Positions 52,967 through 61,403 of a DNA stretch of 64,000 nt are shown here, in pieces. The first letter of the stretch is position 1; each line of letters opens with the position of its first letter. A program made the translations under genes and the position numbers. Below the pieces are notes generated by a model. That model was not told the origin of the DNA and did not search any database. It worked only from the letters and a program-made list of their open reading frames with translations. Source of the DNA: an uncultured Lachnospiraceae bacterium (GTDB lineage: Bacteria; Bacillota; Clostridia; Lachnospirales; Lachnospiraceae); assembly GCA_902493385.1 (NCBI GenBank), contig CABUPO010000001.1:434001-498000 (forward strand), read 5' to 3'.

Positions 52967-53659
52967 TTATGATATCTTAAATCGGTATCCAACTCCCCAA
53001 ATTGTCTCAATATACTGAGGCTTGGATGTATCTTTCTCAACCTTTTCCCTAATCTTCTTAATGTGAACTGTAACAGTCGCAACATCTCCGACTGATTCCA
53101 TTCCCCATATCTTCTGGAAAAGCTCTTCCTTGGTAAATACATGATTAGGATTCTGTGCAAGAAATGTAAGAAGATCAAATTCTTTCGTAGTAAATATCTT
53201 CTCTTCATCATCCACAAATACGCGTCTTGCTGTCTTATCTATACGAATACCTCTGATTTCAATACATTCATTATCATTGGAATTGCTTCCTACAAGTCTC
53301 GAATAGCGGGAAAGGTGCGCCTTAACTCTTGCTACAAGCTCGCTTGGACTGAACGGCTTAGTAATATAATCATCAGCTCCAAGACCTAATCCACGAATCT
53401 TATCTATATCATCATTCTTAGAAGATACCATAATAATTGGCATCTCCTTCTTCTCACGAACCTTTCTGCATATATCAAATCCATCTACTCCAGGAAGCAT
53501 AAGGTCAAGTATGAGCATGTCATAATCCTCTTCCAATACTTTTTTAGCTCCAGCTTCTCCGTCTGTCTCAACATCTACCTGAAAATCACTAAGCTCCAAA
53601 TAATCCTTTTCAAGTTCTGCAATTGCAAGTTCATCCTCAATAATAAGTATCCTGTTCAT
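52967..53659 (-). CDS. OmpR/PhoB-type response regulator
   Basis: 230 aa: receiver domain with acidic pocket ED(8-10), phospho-acceptor Asp52 (DLMLPGVDG) and Lys101 (TKPFSPSEL), then a winged-helix domain (FTTKEFDLLTFLAQNPNHVF ... TVHIKKIREKVEKD ... IETIWGVGYRF). No histidine kinase is next to it. GGTGG precedes the ATG at 53659. Confidence 0.93.
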   Translation of the reverse strand: MNRILIIEDELAIAELEKDYLELSDFQVDVETDGEAGAKKVLEEDYDMLILDLMLPGVDGFDICRKVREKKEMPIIMVSSKNDDIDKIRGLGLGADDYITKPFSPSELVARVKAHLSRYSRLVGSNSNDNECIEIRGIRIDKTARRVFVDDEEKIFTTKEFDLLTFLAQNPNHVFTKEELFQKIWGMESVGDVATVTVHIKKIREKVEKDTSKPQYIETIWGVGYRFKIS

Positions 53660-53742
53660 ACGTTTTAACCACCTATCCTTTTCAAAATAATTTATCATCA
53701 AAAATATCCACTTTATATTTTTTAATATTATTACTATTGACT

Positions 53743-53771
53743 ATTATAATACAAAGTCTAAACAATTTCAA
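53743..53771 (-). promoter_or_regulatory. Near-consensus promoter of the response regulator
   Basis: Minus strand TTGAAA, 17-nt spacer, TATAAT. Confidence 0.8.
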
Positions 53772-53850
53772 ATGATTAATTAAAAAAAAATAATTTTTTT
53801 ATCAGAGTCTTCAAAAACACCGTAAAAACGCTATGTATTCTATCTTTTCC

Positions 53851-53879
53851 TTGACGATTTTAGCAAAATAATGTATTCT
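53851..53879 (+). promoter_or_regulatory. Promoter of metK
   Basis: TTGACG, 17-nt spacer, TATTCT, about 36 nt before the start codon. The leader is too short for a SAM riboswitch. Confidence 0.75.
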
Positions 53880-53914
53880 AATCATTATCGTGTTATCTAA
53901 GGAGGAATACTTAG

Positions 53915-55093
53915 ATGGAAAAGAGACTTTTCACATCTGAATCAGTAACTGAGGGACATCCTGATAAAATCTGCGACCAGATTTCCGATGCAATTCTTGA
54001 TGCACTTTTAGAAAAAGACCCGTTCAGCCGCGTAGCCTGTGAGACAGCAATTACAACGGATTTTGTTCTTATTATGGGCGAGATTACTACTAAAGCAGAT
54101 ATTAATATTGAAAATATTGTACGTAAAACTATTAACGAAATTGGTTATGATAATCCGGAATACGGATTTGACGGACATACATGCCGCATAATTATAAAGC
54201 TTGATTCACAGTCTGACGATATCGCGCTTGGCGTAGATAACTCCTATGAATCTAAGGCAGATAATGATTCCGCAGCGTCTACGGGCGCCGGCGACCAGGG
54301 TATGATGTTCGGTTATGCAACTAATGAAACGTCTGAATATATGCCATATCCTGTATATATTGCACATAAGCTTACCAAAAAGCTTTCTGAAGTAAGAAAA
54401 AACGGCACTCTTTCTTATCTCAGACCTGATGGAAAAAGCCAGGTAACTGTAGAATATGACGAGAATGATAATCCTGTTCATATCGATACAATAGTTATAT
54501 CTACACAGCATGATGAAAAGGTGACACAAGAGACCATTCATTCAGATATTAAGCGTTATGTAATTGACGAAGTTATTCCTTCACACCTTGTTGACGACAC
54601 TACAAAGTTTTATATCAATCCTACAGGAAGATTTGTTATCGGCGGACCTAACGGCGACAGCGGTCTTACAGGCCGTAAAATAATCGTAGACACTTATGGC
54701 GGTTATGCAAGACACGGCGGCGGTGCATTTTCAGGAAAAGACTGCACTAAGGTTGACCGTTCAGCCTCTTACGCAGCACGTTATGTAGCTAAGAACATTA
54801 TCGCTTCAGGACTTGCCAAAAAATGTGAGATTCAGCTTTCCTATGCTATAGGCGTTGCAGAACCAACTTCCGTCAGCGTAGATACCTTCGGCACGGGAGT
54901 TATCGATGATTACCGGCTTGTAGATATTATAAGAAAGCATTTTGACCTCAGTCCGGACGGTATAATCAAAATGCTTGACCTCAGACGTCCAATATATAAG
55001 CAGACGGCAGCTTACGGTCATTTTGGAAGAGAGGACCTTGACCTTCCCTGGGAAAAGACTGATAAAGCGGACGAGCTTAAAGCTTACTTATAA
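53915..55093 (+). CDS. metK: S-adenosylmethionine synthetase
   Basis: 392 aa; makes SAM from ATP and methionine. [32 protein letters not shown] and [20 protein letters not shown] are the substrate and phosphate loops. AGGAGG lies upstream of the ATG. Monocistronic. Confidence 0.97.
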   Translation: MEKRLFTSESVTEGHPDKICDQISDAILDALLEKDPFSRVACETAITTDFVLIMGEITTKADINIENIVRKTINEIGYDNPEYGFDGHTCRIIIKLDSQSDDIALGVDNSYESKADNDSAASTGAGDQGMMFGYATNETSEYMPYPVYIAHKLTKKLSEVRKNGTLSYLRPDGKSQVTVEYDENDNPVHIDTIVISTQHDEKVTQETIHSDIKRYVIDEVIPSHLVDDTTKFYINPTGRFVIGGPNGDSGLTGRKIIVDTYGGYARHGGGAFSGKDCTKVDRSASYAARYVAKNIIASGLAKKCEIQLSYAIGVAEPTSVSVDTFGTGVIDDYRLVDIIRKHFDLSPDGIIKMLDLRRPIYKQTAAYGHFGREDLDLPWEKTDKADELKAYL

Positions 55094-55122
55094 TTGACTT
55101 TATAAAAATATAGTGTTATTAT
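55094..55122 (+). promoter_or_regulatory. Promoter of tRNA-Arg
   Basis: TTGACT directly after the metK stop codon, 17-nt spacer, TATTAT. Confidence 0.6.
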
Positions 55123-55146
55123 AATTGTTGTTTGCAAATTTCAAAT

Positions 55147-55220
55147 GTCGCTATAGCTCAGCTGGATAGAGCGACCGCCTCCTAAGCGGTAGGCCGGAGG
55201 TTCAAATCCTCTTAGCGACG
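55147..55220 (+). tRNA. tRNA-Arg (anticodon CCT)
   Basis: 74 nt. Acceptor GTCGCTA pairs with TAGCGAC, anticodon stem ACCGC/GCGGT encloses CTCCTAA (anticodon CCT), T arm GAGGTTCAAATCCTC. CCA is not encoded. Confidence 0.95.
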
Positions 55221-55225
55221 CTTAC

Positions 55226-55269
55226 AGAAACACCAAAAATTTTGGAACTCCAGAATTTTTGGTGTTTCT
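55226..55269 (+). terminator. Intrinsic terminator of tRNA-Arg
   Basis: Sixteen-bp perfect stem AGAAACACCAAAAATT / AATTTTTGGTGTTTCT followed by TTTATTTTTT. Confidence 0.9.
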
Positions 55270-55346
55270 TTTATTTTTTAGAATTACTAATAAGCAAACT
55301 GGGGAAGCGCAGTCAAAATAGATTGCCTTTTTCTTTACAAAATCGT

Positions 55347-55469
55347 ATGACAAAAAGTCTGTGACATGGTATAATATATTTATTGAAAAGCGTTTTCCAG
55401 AAGATTTTCGTTTTCAATTAATGGAGGAAAGAATATGATTTTTTGAGATGCCAATTTGGCATCTCAAAA
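55347..55469 (+). other. Orphan transcription unit: promoter, ribosome binding site, three-codon ORF, 14-bp palindrome
   Basis: ATGACA (55347-55352), 17-nt spacer, TATAAT (55370-55375); GGAGG at 55423-55427; ATG ATT TTT TGA at 55435-55446 (Met-Ile-Phe-stop); then a perfect palindrome with 14-bp arms at 55441-55454 and 55456-55469. It lies antisense to nothing but points into the 3' end of the carboxypeptidase gene. It may be a small RNA, a leader remnant or a decayed gene. Confidence 0.5.
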
Positions 55470-55482
55470 GCAGACAGATTTC

Positions 55483-57042
55483 TTATCTCCGTCTTCTGTA
55501 ATTGTTGTTTCTTCTTCTGCCGCTTTGCAAACCTCTCCTGGCGTTATATGAGCCATATCTGCTTTTATTATAGCTGCGGTATCTTTTTCTTAGCCTTGCT
55601 CTTCTTATAAGTATAAGAATAATTGCTGATATAATTAAAACTATAGCTATAATAATCACAACAATCCATATTATATCAGATGATTTTTCTTTTACATCTG
55701 TATTAGTCTGCGGCTGTGTTTCATCCGGTTTTTCTGTTGCTTCTTCATCCGAATGCATACTTTCTGTCTGCTTTATAATATCTGATACACCTTCATTCAA
55801 TGTATTAGCCTCCGCCTTTTGGGTATCATACAGAATATCTGCCTCACCGGCGGTTCTTCCGGCATAAGTGTAAGTTATTTTTCCTATTACATTTATCCCG
55901 TCAGTATAATTTACATTATCATAAAGCGAAACATCTCTTTCAGCCTGCGAAATGTCCACTCCTTTTGGCAGTGTAACTCCAGCTTTTTCTTCTATATATA
56001 ATGGTGAATTTTCTTCATCAAACAACGTGTTATATCTGCTGAATAATGAGTACTCTGTTTCTGAATCGTTATTTTTTACATTATTCTCAATCGGATGTGC
56101 CGAAAAATTTTCAAATGCAAAATTCAACAGCGAAATTGTATCCGTATATTCATTTGGTTCATTGCTTGGCGGACCGGCCGTCTTCATTACTACGCATACA
56201 AGTTCCATATCGCCTTTTTTTGCAAATGTAACAAGCGTATATCTTGCGATATCCGTATAACCGGTTTTTCCTCCTATACAATAATCATATCCATAAGGAT
56301 AGGTGATAGGGTGAAGCATATTGTGCTTATTGTACAGAGCACGCTCCTCATTAAGATTTGTTTTTGGAATCGTATAGTTCTTTGTTCCTGTAATTTTCCT
56401 AAATTCTTCATTTTTCATTGCTGCAGAAGAAATAAGCGCCATATCATATGCTGTAGTGTAATGGTTGTCCAAATATAACCCGTTAGGATTAGCAAAATGC
56501 GTATGCTTACATCCAAGCTCTTCTGCCTTGGCATTCATCATATCAACAAATGCCTCAATGCTTCCTGCCACATGCTCAGCAACTCCGTTACATACCTCAT
56601 TCGCCGACATGAGCATTATTCCATAAAGACAGTCTTCCATCCTCATCTGCTCACCCTCAACTACTCCGATATGAGAGCTTCCATATTCTATGCTGTGAAC
56701 CGCTTTATATGAAAATGAAACTGTATCGTCAAGAGAAGCATTTTCAAGGCAGAGCAAAGTTGTCATAATCTTCGTGATACTTGCCGGATAATGTTTCTCA
56801 TTCATATTCTTTTTATATAATACAGTTCCGGTATTAAGTTCCATAACAATTGCCGACGCTGCAGAAATTGACTTTCCTGACGGTCCTTTAGGCCATGCGT
56901 CATCTGATACTTCTGATGAATCTGCTCCCTGTGAAGCCGCATCAGACACATTAGATGCGCAGACCGTTATATCTGCAGCATTTATTGAAACCGTTGATAT
57001 TATTAATAAAACAGCTAAAAGCTTTGTAATATATTTTTTCAT
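55483..57042 (-). CDS. D-alanyl-D-alanine carboxypeptidase (DacF/PBP5 family) with basic C-terminal tail
   Basis: 519 aa. Signal peptide, penicillin-binding S11 peptidase domain with SxxK (ASITKIM), SxN (SANEVCN) and KTG (IGGKTGYT), then a C-terminal domain, a membrane helix (IIWIVVIIIAIVLIISAIIL) and a tail of about 45 residues rich in Arg, Tyr, Asn and Gly. It trims the terminal D-Ala of peptidoglycan stem peptides. Start at 57042 with GGAG 6 nt upstream. The tail is unusual for the family. Confidence 0.92.
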   Translation of the reverse strand: MKKYITKLLAVLLIISTVSINAADITVCASNVSDAASQGADSSEVSDDAWPKGPSGKSISAASAIVMELNTGTVLYKKNMNEKHYPASITKIMTTLLCLENASLDDTVSFSYKAVHSIEYGSSHIGVVEGEQMRMEDCLYGIMLMSANEVCNGVAEHVAGSIEAFVDMMNAKAEELGCKHTHFANPNGLYLDNHYTTAYDMALISSAAMKNEEFRKITGTKNYTIPKTNLNEERALYNKHNMLHPITYPYGYDYCIGGKTGYTDIARYTLVTFAKKGDMELVCVVMKTAGPPSNEPNEYTDTISLLNFAFENFSAHPIENNVKNNDSETEYSLFSRYNTLFDEENSPLYIEEKAGVTLPKGVDISQAERDVSLYDNVNYTDGINVIGKITYTYAGRTAGEADILYDTQKAEANTLNEGVSDIIKQTESMHSDEEATEKPDETQPQTNTDVKEKSSDIIWIVVIIIAIVLIISAIILILIRRARLRKRYRSYNKSRYGSYNARRGLQSGRRRNNNYRRRR

Positions 57043-57072
57043 TTCGTACTCCATTCACATCGCAATAAATAT

Positions 57073-57101
57073 AGTATACTCGATTTAAACATTTCTATCA
57101 A
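57073..57101 (-). promoter_or_regulatory. Promoter of the D-Ala-D-Ala carboxypeptidase gene
   Basis: Minus strand TTGATA, 17-nt spacer, TATACT. Confidence 0.75.
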
Positions 57102-57142
57102 GAGTCAGCTTCTCCATTTTAATATTGCCGCTTTTAACGCCA

Positions 57143-57171
57143 TTGATTTATCATTCATTTTTTTATATACT
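57143..57171 (+). promoter_or_regulatory. Promoter of trmB
   Basis: TTGATT, 17-nt spacer, TATACT, 33 nt before the ATG. Confidence 0.75.
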
Positions 57172-57204
57172 TTGTAATAGCACATTTTGAAAGGAAGATA
57201 CCAA

Positions 57205-57846
57205 ATGAGACTAAGAAATGTACCCGGTTCAAGAGAATATATCGAAAACAGCCCGTATGCCATAAAGAATGCAGAAGAATTAAAAGGCTCCTGGCGCAAT
57301 TATTATAAAAGAGATGACAACGCACTATTATACATAGAAATAGGCGCCGGAAAAGGTCGCTTTCTATGTGAACACGCTTTAAATAATCCTGATATTATGT
57401 ATGTCGGAATAGAAAAATTCTCAAGTGTCATAATCCGCGCCATTGAAAAGGCAGAGACGCTTGAACTTAATAATCTCAGACTTATCAGATTCGATGCTGA
57501 AAACATTGAGTCCATATTTGACAAAGGAGAGGTGGACAGAATATATCTTAATTTCTCAGACCCCTGGCCTAAGGACCGACATGCAAAAAGAAGACTTACT
57601 TCCTCCAATTTCCTTAAACGGTATGACAATATATTAACTCCATCAGGAGAAATTATATTCAAGACTGACAACCGCTCATTATTTGATTTTTCACTTGCAC
57701 AGGCGGAGGAGGCTTCATGGAATATTAAACAGCTGACTTATGACCTTCATAAAAGTCCATTAAATGAAGGTAACATTATGACAGAATATGAGGAGAGATT
57801 TTCCTCACAGGGCATTCCGATATGCGAAATGATTATCACAAGATAA
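57205..57846 (+). CDS. trmB: tRNA (guanine-N7-)-methyltransferase
   Basis: 213 aa; methylates G46 in the variable loop of tRNA with SAM. The SAM-binding strand LLYIEIGAGKGRFLCEHALN, FVGIE-like YVGIEKFSSV, and the family motif NFSDPWPKDRHAKRRLTSS are present. Start at MRLRNV with GGAAG 7 nt upstream. Confidence 0.95.
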   Translation: MRLRNVPGSREYIENSPYAIKNAEELKGSWRNYYKRDDNALLYIEIGAGKGRFLCEHALNNPDIMYVGIEKFSSVIIRAIEKAETLELNNLRLIRFDAENIESIFDKGEVDRIYLNFSDPWPKDRHAKRRLTSSNFLKRYDNILTPSGEIIFKTDNRSLFDFSLAQAEEASWNIKQLTYDLHKSPLNEGNIMTEYEERFSSQGIPICEMIITR

Positions 57847-57911
57847 ATGGATAAATATAACCCAGCTGCATATACTATAGTAACATCTGTATAAAATTTC
57901 AGGCTATATAT

Positions 57912-58049
57912 ATGAATATCAAATCTTGTATTAAAAATATTACCGCATGTAATTCACATTTGGACAAAAAACTGTTGATAATAATGAAATCATGGAATGA
58001 AGCATGTGGTTGTCTTGAAAAGAAGGAAAGGAAGAAAAAACATAAGTAA
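57912..58049 (+). CDS. Possible 45-aa small protein
   Basis: Open frame MNIKSCIKNITACNSHLDKK..., four Cys and a Lys-rich C-terminus (KKERKKKHK). No convincing ribosome binding site or promoter precedes it. It is the only candidate in the 293-nt gap between trmB and tRNA-Lys and may be chance. Confidence 0.2.
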   Translation: MNIKSCIKNITACNSHLDKKLLIIMKSWNEACGCLEKKERKKKHK

Positions 58050-58082
58050 TACTTTATTTATTATTTATTTATAGAATATTAC

Positions 58083-58111
58083 TTGATAAATATGGACGTA
58101 ACTTATATAAT
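58083..58111 (+). promoter_or_regulatory. Promoter of tRNA-Lys
   Basis: TTGATA, 17-nt spacer, TATAAT. Confidence 0.8.
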
Positions 58112-58139
58112 ATTTTTTGTTGTTTGATTACAAACACAT

Positions 58140-58212
58140 GCACCTTTAGCTCAGTTGGTAGAGCACCTGACTCTTAATCAGGGTGTCCAGGGTTCGAGCC
58201 CCTGAAGGTGTA
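58140..58212 (+). tRNA. tRNA-Lys (anticodon CTT)
   Basis: 73 nt. Acceptor GCACCTT pairs with AAGGTGT, anticodon stem CCTGA/TCAGG encloses CTCTTAA (anticodon CTT), T arm CAGGGTTCGAGCCCCTG. CCA is not encoded. Confidence 0.95.
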
Positions 58213-58280
58213 TTTTAAAAGTCTTAGGATTGGGAAATACATCCGGTTCTAGGGCTTTACTTTTATCCCTAAAATATATG

Positions 58281-58309
58281 AGGAGCTGTTGCTTTTAGCA
58301 ACAGCTCCT
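58281..58309. terminator. Bidirectional terminator after tRNA-Lys
   Basis: Twelve-bp perfect stem AGGAGCTGTTGC / GCAACAGCTCCT, 5-nt loop, followed by GCTTTTT; also serves the convergent DUF4446 gene. Confidence 0.85.
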
Positions 58310-58330
58310 GCTTTTTACCGCTTTATTTTT

Positions 58331-58861
58331 TTATAAAATTTCTGCATCAGCCTCTCCGCTGTTATTAATGGCAAGACTTAAAGCCCTCTCCTCTTCCTTT
58401 GATAACGCTGCTTTCACTCCGCCCTTTGTTACACGTTTAACGTATGTATAACAGCCTTCTGAATTGCTATGCATACAATTCATTATAATTCCGTTATTTT
58501 CCTTAGAAAGAAGTACAAGAACAAAACTCATTTTACCTCCGACTTCTTTAAAGGCATCATATTTTACAAGCCCAATCTTCTGAAATGTTATAAGAAGGTT
58601 TCTGTCAATATCTTTCAACTGAGCGTATATATCCTTTACTGATGTATCAAGAAGGTCGATAATATTAAACTTCTGTATAATAGTATCTTCTAACGACTTA
58701 CCGTCTTTTCCACTCAGAAATGATTTATAATTTTTCTTCATTTTTCCTATTTTTGCAAGTGAACATATTAGTAATATAATCATAACTATTTGTATTACTA
58801 TAAGCCCTATTACAACATAATCAATTGGTATTCCTATATATTCAAATATATTGGTAATCAT
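58331..58861 (-). CDS. DUF4446 family membrane protein
   Basis: 176 aa. One N-terminal membrane helix (YVVIGLIVIQIVMIILLICS), a charged linker, and a conserved C-terminal domain (FQKIGLVKYDAFKEVGGKMS FVL ... ALS). The family is typically found directly after parB in Clostridia, as here. Function unknown. Confidence 0.88.
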   Translation of the reverse strand: MITNIFEYIGIPIDYVVIGLIVIQIVMIILLICSLAKIGKMKKNYKSFLSGKDGKSLEDTIIQKFNIIDLLDTSVKDIYAQLKDIDRNLLITFQKIGLVKYDAFKEVGGKMSFVLVLLSKENNGIIMNCMHSNSEGCYTYVKRVTKGGVKAALSKEEERALSLAINNSGEADAEIL

Positions 58862-58883
58862 TTATCCATCCTCCAATTCAATT

Positions 58884-59756
58884 CTAAGAATTTTCAAGCA
58901 TTATTCCTATAATACGCTCAAGTTCTGTCTCTGAATAATATTCTATCTCAATTTTACCTTTTGTATTGCTTTTTCTGTTAATAGATACTTTTGTACCCAT
59001 TGACTGCTTTAACTTTTCTTCAAAATCAGCATATATATCTTTATTGTCCAATTCTGCTTTCTTTTTAGGATTCTCCTTATTATTAAGCTTTTTAATAAGC
59101 TTCTCTGTTTCCCTTACGCTCAGCTTTTTATCAAATACCATACATGCAATTTCATATTGTTCTTCTTTATTATCTATAGCAAGAAGTGTTCTTGCATGTC
59201 CGCTTGATATACATTCTTCTATAACCATATTCTGAACTCTGTCATCAAGTTTAAGAAGTCTCAGAGCATTAGTAATTGCTGTTCTGGATTTGCTGACTTT
59301 ATCTGCTACTTCATCCTGCTTTAAACTAAATTCCTCAATAAGCTGCTTATATGCTTTTGCTTCTTCAATCGGATTAAGGTCTTCTCTTTGAATATTTTCA
59401 ATTAAAGCTATCTCAACAATCTGCTCTGTACTATAATCTTTTATTACTACAGGCACTTCTGTAAGTCCTGCAATCATAGCTGCCCTAAAACGTCTCTCTC
59501 CGGCAACTATTTCATAATAATCATCTTTTTTTACTACAATAAGCGGTTCGACAATCCCATGCTGTTTAATAGATTCGGCCAATTCATTAAGTCTGTCTTC
59601 ATTAAACATCTTTCTTGGCTGCGCCTTGTTAGGCTCGATATCATTTATCCTAAGCATAGATACTGATTTAACTTCATTTTTATCTTCTTTTTTTAATACA
59701 CTGTCTGTAGGTATTAATGAATCTATACCTTTCCCTAAGCCTCTCTTTGCTGCCAT
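58884..59756 (-). CDS. parB: Chromosome partitioning protein ParB (Spo0J)
   Basis: 290 aa. CTPase/nuclease-like N-terminal domain with VAGERRFRAAMIAG and the KAQPRKMF motif, then a helix-turn-helix (LKQDEVADKVSKSRTAITNA) and a C-terminal dimerisation region. It loads at parS, found 0.9 kb away. It follows parA by 15 nt. Confidence 0.96.
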   Translation of the reverse strand: MAAKRGLGKGIDSLIPTDSVLKKEDKNEVKSVSMLRINDIEPNKAQPRKMFNEDRLNELAESIKQHGIVEPLIVVKKDDYYEIVAGERRFRAAMIAGLTEVPVVIKDYSTEQIVEIALIENIQREDLNPIEEAKAYKQLIEEFSLKQDEVADKVSKSRTAITNALRLLKLDDRVQNMVIEECISSGHARTLLAIDNKEEQYEIACMVFDKKLSVRETEKLIKKLNNKENPKKKAELDNKDIYADFEEKLKQSMGTKVSINRKSNTKGKIEIEYYSETELERIIGIMLENS

Positions 59757-59771
59757 CGTTACTTACCTCGT

Positions 59772-60542
59772 TTATTTTCTTTTTTTGTATTCAATAACTT
59801 CTTTTGCAAGCATTCTGTAACCTTCTGCCCCAGTTGACTTTGAATCATACATGTTTATAGGAAGTCCATGACTTGGAGCCTCAGCGAGTCTTACATTACG
59901 CGGAATTATAGTCTTATATATATTTTGTCTGAGATTACCCTTAACATTTTCTACAACCTGTGCAGATAAATTAGTTCTTGAATCATACATTGTAAATACG
60001 ACTCCTTCTAATCTCAGGTCAGGATTAAGTCTGTTCTGTACAAGTTCAATTGTCTTCATCAATTGGCTTATTCCCTCAAGTGCATAAAATTCACATTGAA
60101 TTGGCACAATAACAGAATCTGATGCTGTCAAAGCATTTACCGTAAGTATACTTAATGACGGCGGACAATCAATAATTATGTAATCATACTGTCTGCTAAT
60201 ATTCTTCAAACGGTTCTTTAAAATATAACTTCTTTCATCAGAATCAATAAGCTCAATTTCGGCTCCTGAAAGATTAACATTAGACGGCAATATATCAAGA
60301 TGCTTTATAACATCTTTTATAATTGCTTTTTTTGTTGTGCATTCACCAATAAGAACCTCATATATTGTATTCTCAATCCTGTTTTTATCAACACCAAATC
60401 CACTGGTCGTATTTCCCTGTGGGTCCATGTCAATAACTAAAACCTTTTTTTTCTTTTCTGCCAGACATGCTGAAAGGTTAATTGCAGTTGTAGATTTTCC
60501 TACACCACCCTTTTGATTTGCAATGGAAATAATTCTGCCCAT
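59772..60542 (-). CDS. parA: Chromosome partitioning ATPase ParA (Soj)
   Basis: 256 aa deviant Walker A ATPase: NQKGGVGKSTTAINLSACLA, VLVIDMDPQGNTTSGFG, and DYIIIDCPPSLSILTVNAL. It drives origin segregation and regulates DnaA in spore formers. GGAGG 5 nt before the ATG. Confidence 0.97.
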   Translation of the reverse strand: MGRIISIANQKGGVGKSTTAINLSACLAEKKKKVLVIDMDPQGNTTSGFGVDKNRIENTIYEVLIGECTTKKAIIKDVIKHLDILPSNVNLSGAEIELIDSDERSYILKNRLKNISRQYDYIIIDCPPSLSILTVNALTASDSVIVPIQCEFYALEGISQLMKTIELVQNRLNPDLRLEGVVFTMYDSRTNLSAQVVENVKGNLRQNIYKTIIPRNVRLAEAPSHGLPINMYDSKSTGAEGYRMLAKEVIEYKKRK

Positions 60543-60638
60543 TTCATCCTCCTAAAACTTATCACTAGGTAATTATATCACTAAAAGATGTTATTAATCT
60601 ATAAGAAATAGTAAATTATTATTAATTATGTTCACGAA

Positions 60639-60654
60639 TGTTTCACGTGAAACA
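60639..60654 (+). promoter_or_regulatory. parS site 1
   Basis: TGTTTCACGTGAAACA, a perfect match to the parS consensus, between parA and rsmG. Confidence 0.95.
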
Positions 60655-60673
60655 ATTTTGTATCATTTGATAA

Positions 60674-60689
60674 CGTTTCACGTGAAACA
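60674..60689 (+). promoter_or_regulatory. parS site 2
   Basis: CGTTTCACGTGAAACA, one outer base off the consensus, 35 nt from site 1 and abutting the end of rsmG. Confidence 0.92.
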
Positions 60690-60690
60690 T

Positions 60691-61398
60691 TTATAATGGT
60701 CTTTTTGCTGGAATACCATTTTTGCGCGGATACTTCTTTGGAGTTTCAACATCCTTATATATAAGTATAAGACTTCTTGTTATATCAGAATCAGGAAGTT
60801 GATATATAGCAACATCATCAATTGCCCCTCCTAATTCTTCTACTGCTATTTCATAATCGGATATTTCTTCTTTAACTGAGCTTCCTTTGTATGGTATAAA
60901 GTATCCGCCAGGCTTTATAAGTGGAAGACAATATTCTGATATTACCGAAAGATTAGATACTGCTCTGGTTACACATAAATCAAATGATTCTCTTGACTTA
61001 CTATGTCCTAATTCTTCTGCTCTGGTATGTATTGCTTTACAATTATCCAATGACAATTCTTTTATAACAGAATTTAAAAAAGAAATTCTTTTATCAAGAG
61101 AATCGACTAATGTCATTTTAAGTCGTGGAAATGCAATCTTTAAAGGTATTCCAGGAAAACCAGCGCCTGTTCCAATATCTATTACTGACGCATCTATATT
61201 CATATCATATATATATACAATTGAAAGACTATCAATAAAATGTTTTAATACAACATCCTTAAAATCTGTAATAGCTGTAAGATTACATTTACTATTATAT
61301 TCTATAAGCATCTCATAATATTTTAAAAGCTTCTCACATTGTTCATCCTTAAGGTTAATGTGAAGCTTCTTTACCTGTTCTTTAATATAATTAATCAT
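60691..61398 (-). CDS. rsmG: 16S rRNA (guanine527-N7)-methyltransferase
   Basis: 235 aa. CNLTAITDFKDVVLKHFIDS, the SAM loop VIDIGTGAGFPGIPLKI, and VTRAVSNLSVISEY identify RsmG/GidB. It lies 5 nt behind mnmG. Confidence 0.96.
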   Translation of the reverse strand: MINYIKEQVKKLHINLKDEQCEKLLKYYEMLIEYNSKCNLTAITDFKDVVLKHFIDSLSIVYIYDMNIDASVIDIGTGAGFPGIPLKIAFPRLKMTLVDSLDKRISFLNSVIKELSLDNCKAIHTRAEELGHSKSRESFDLCVTRAVSNLSVISEYCLPLIKPGGYFIPYKGSSVKEEISDYEIAVEELGGAIDDVAIYQLPDSDITRSLILIYKDVETPKKYPRKNGIPAKRPL

Positions 61399-61403
61399 AC
61401 CTG

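Noticed and set aside
53880..53914. SAM riboswitch before metK
   Set aside because: The predicted leader is only about 30 nt and has no S-box, SAM-II or SMK pattern.
55441..55469. Palindrome as an intrinsic terminator of the carboxypeptidase gene
   Set aside because: Neither strand has T after the stem; A follows in both directions.
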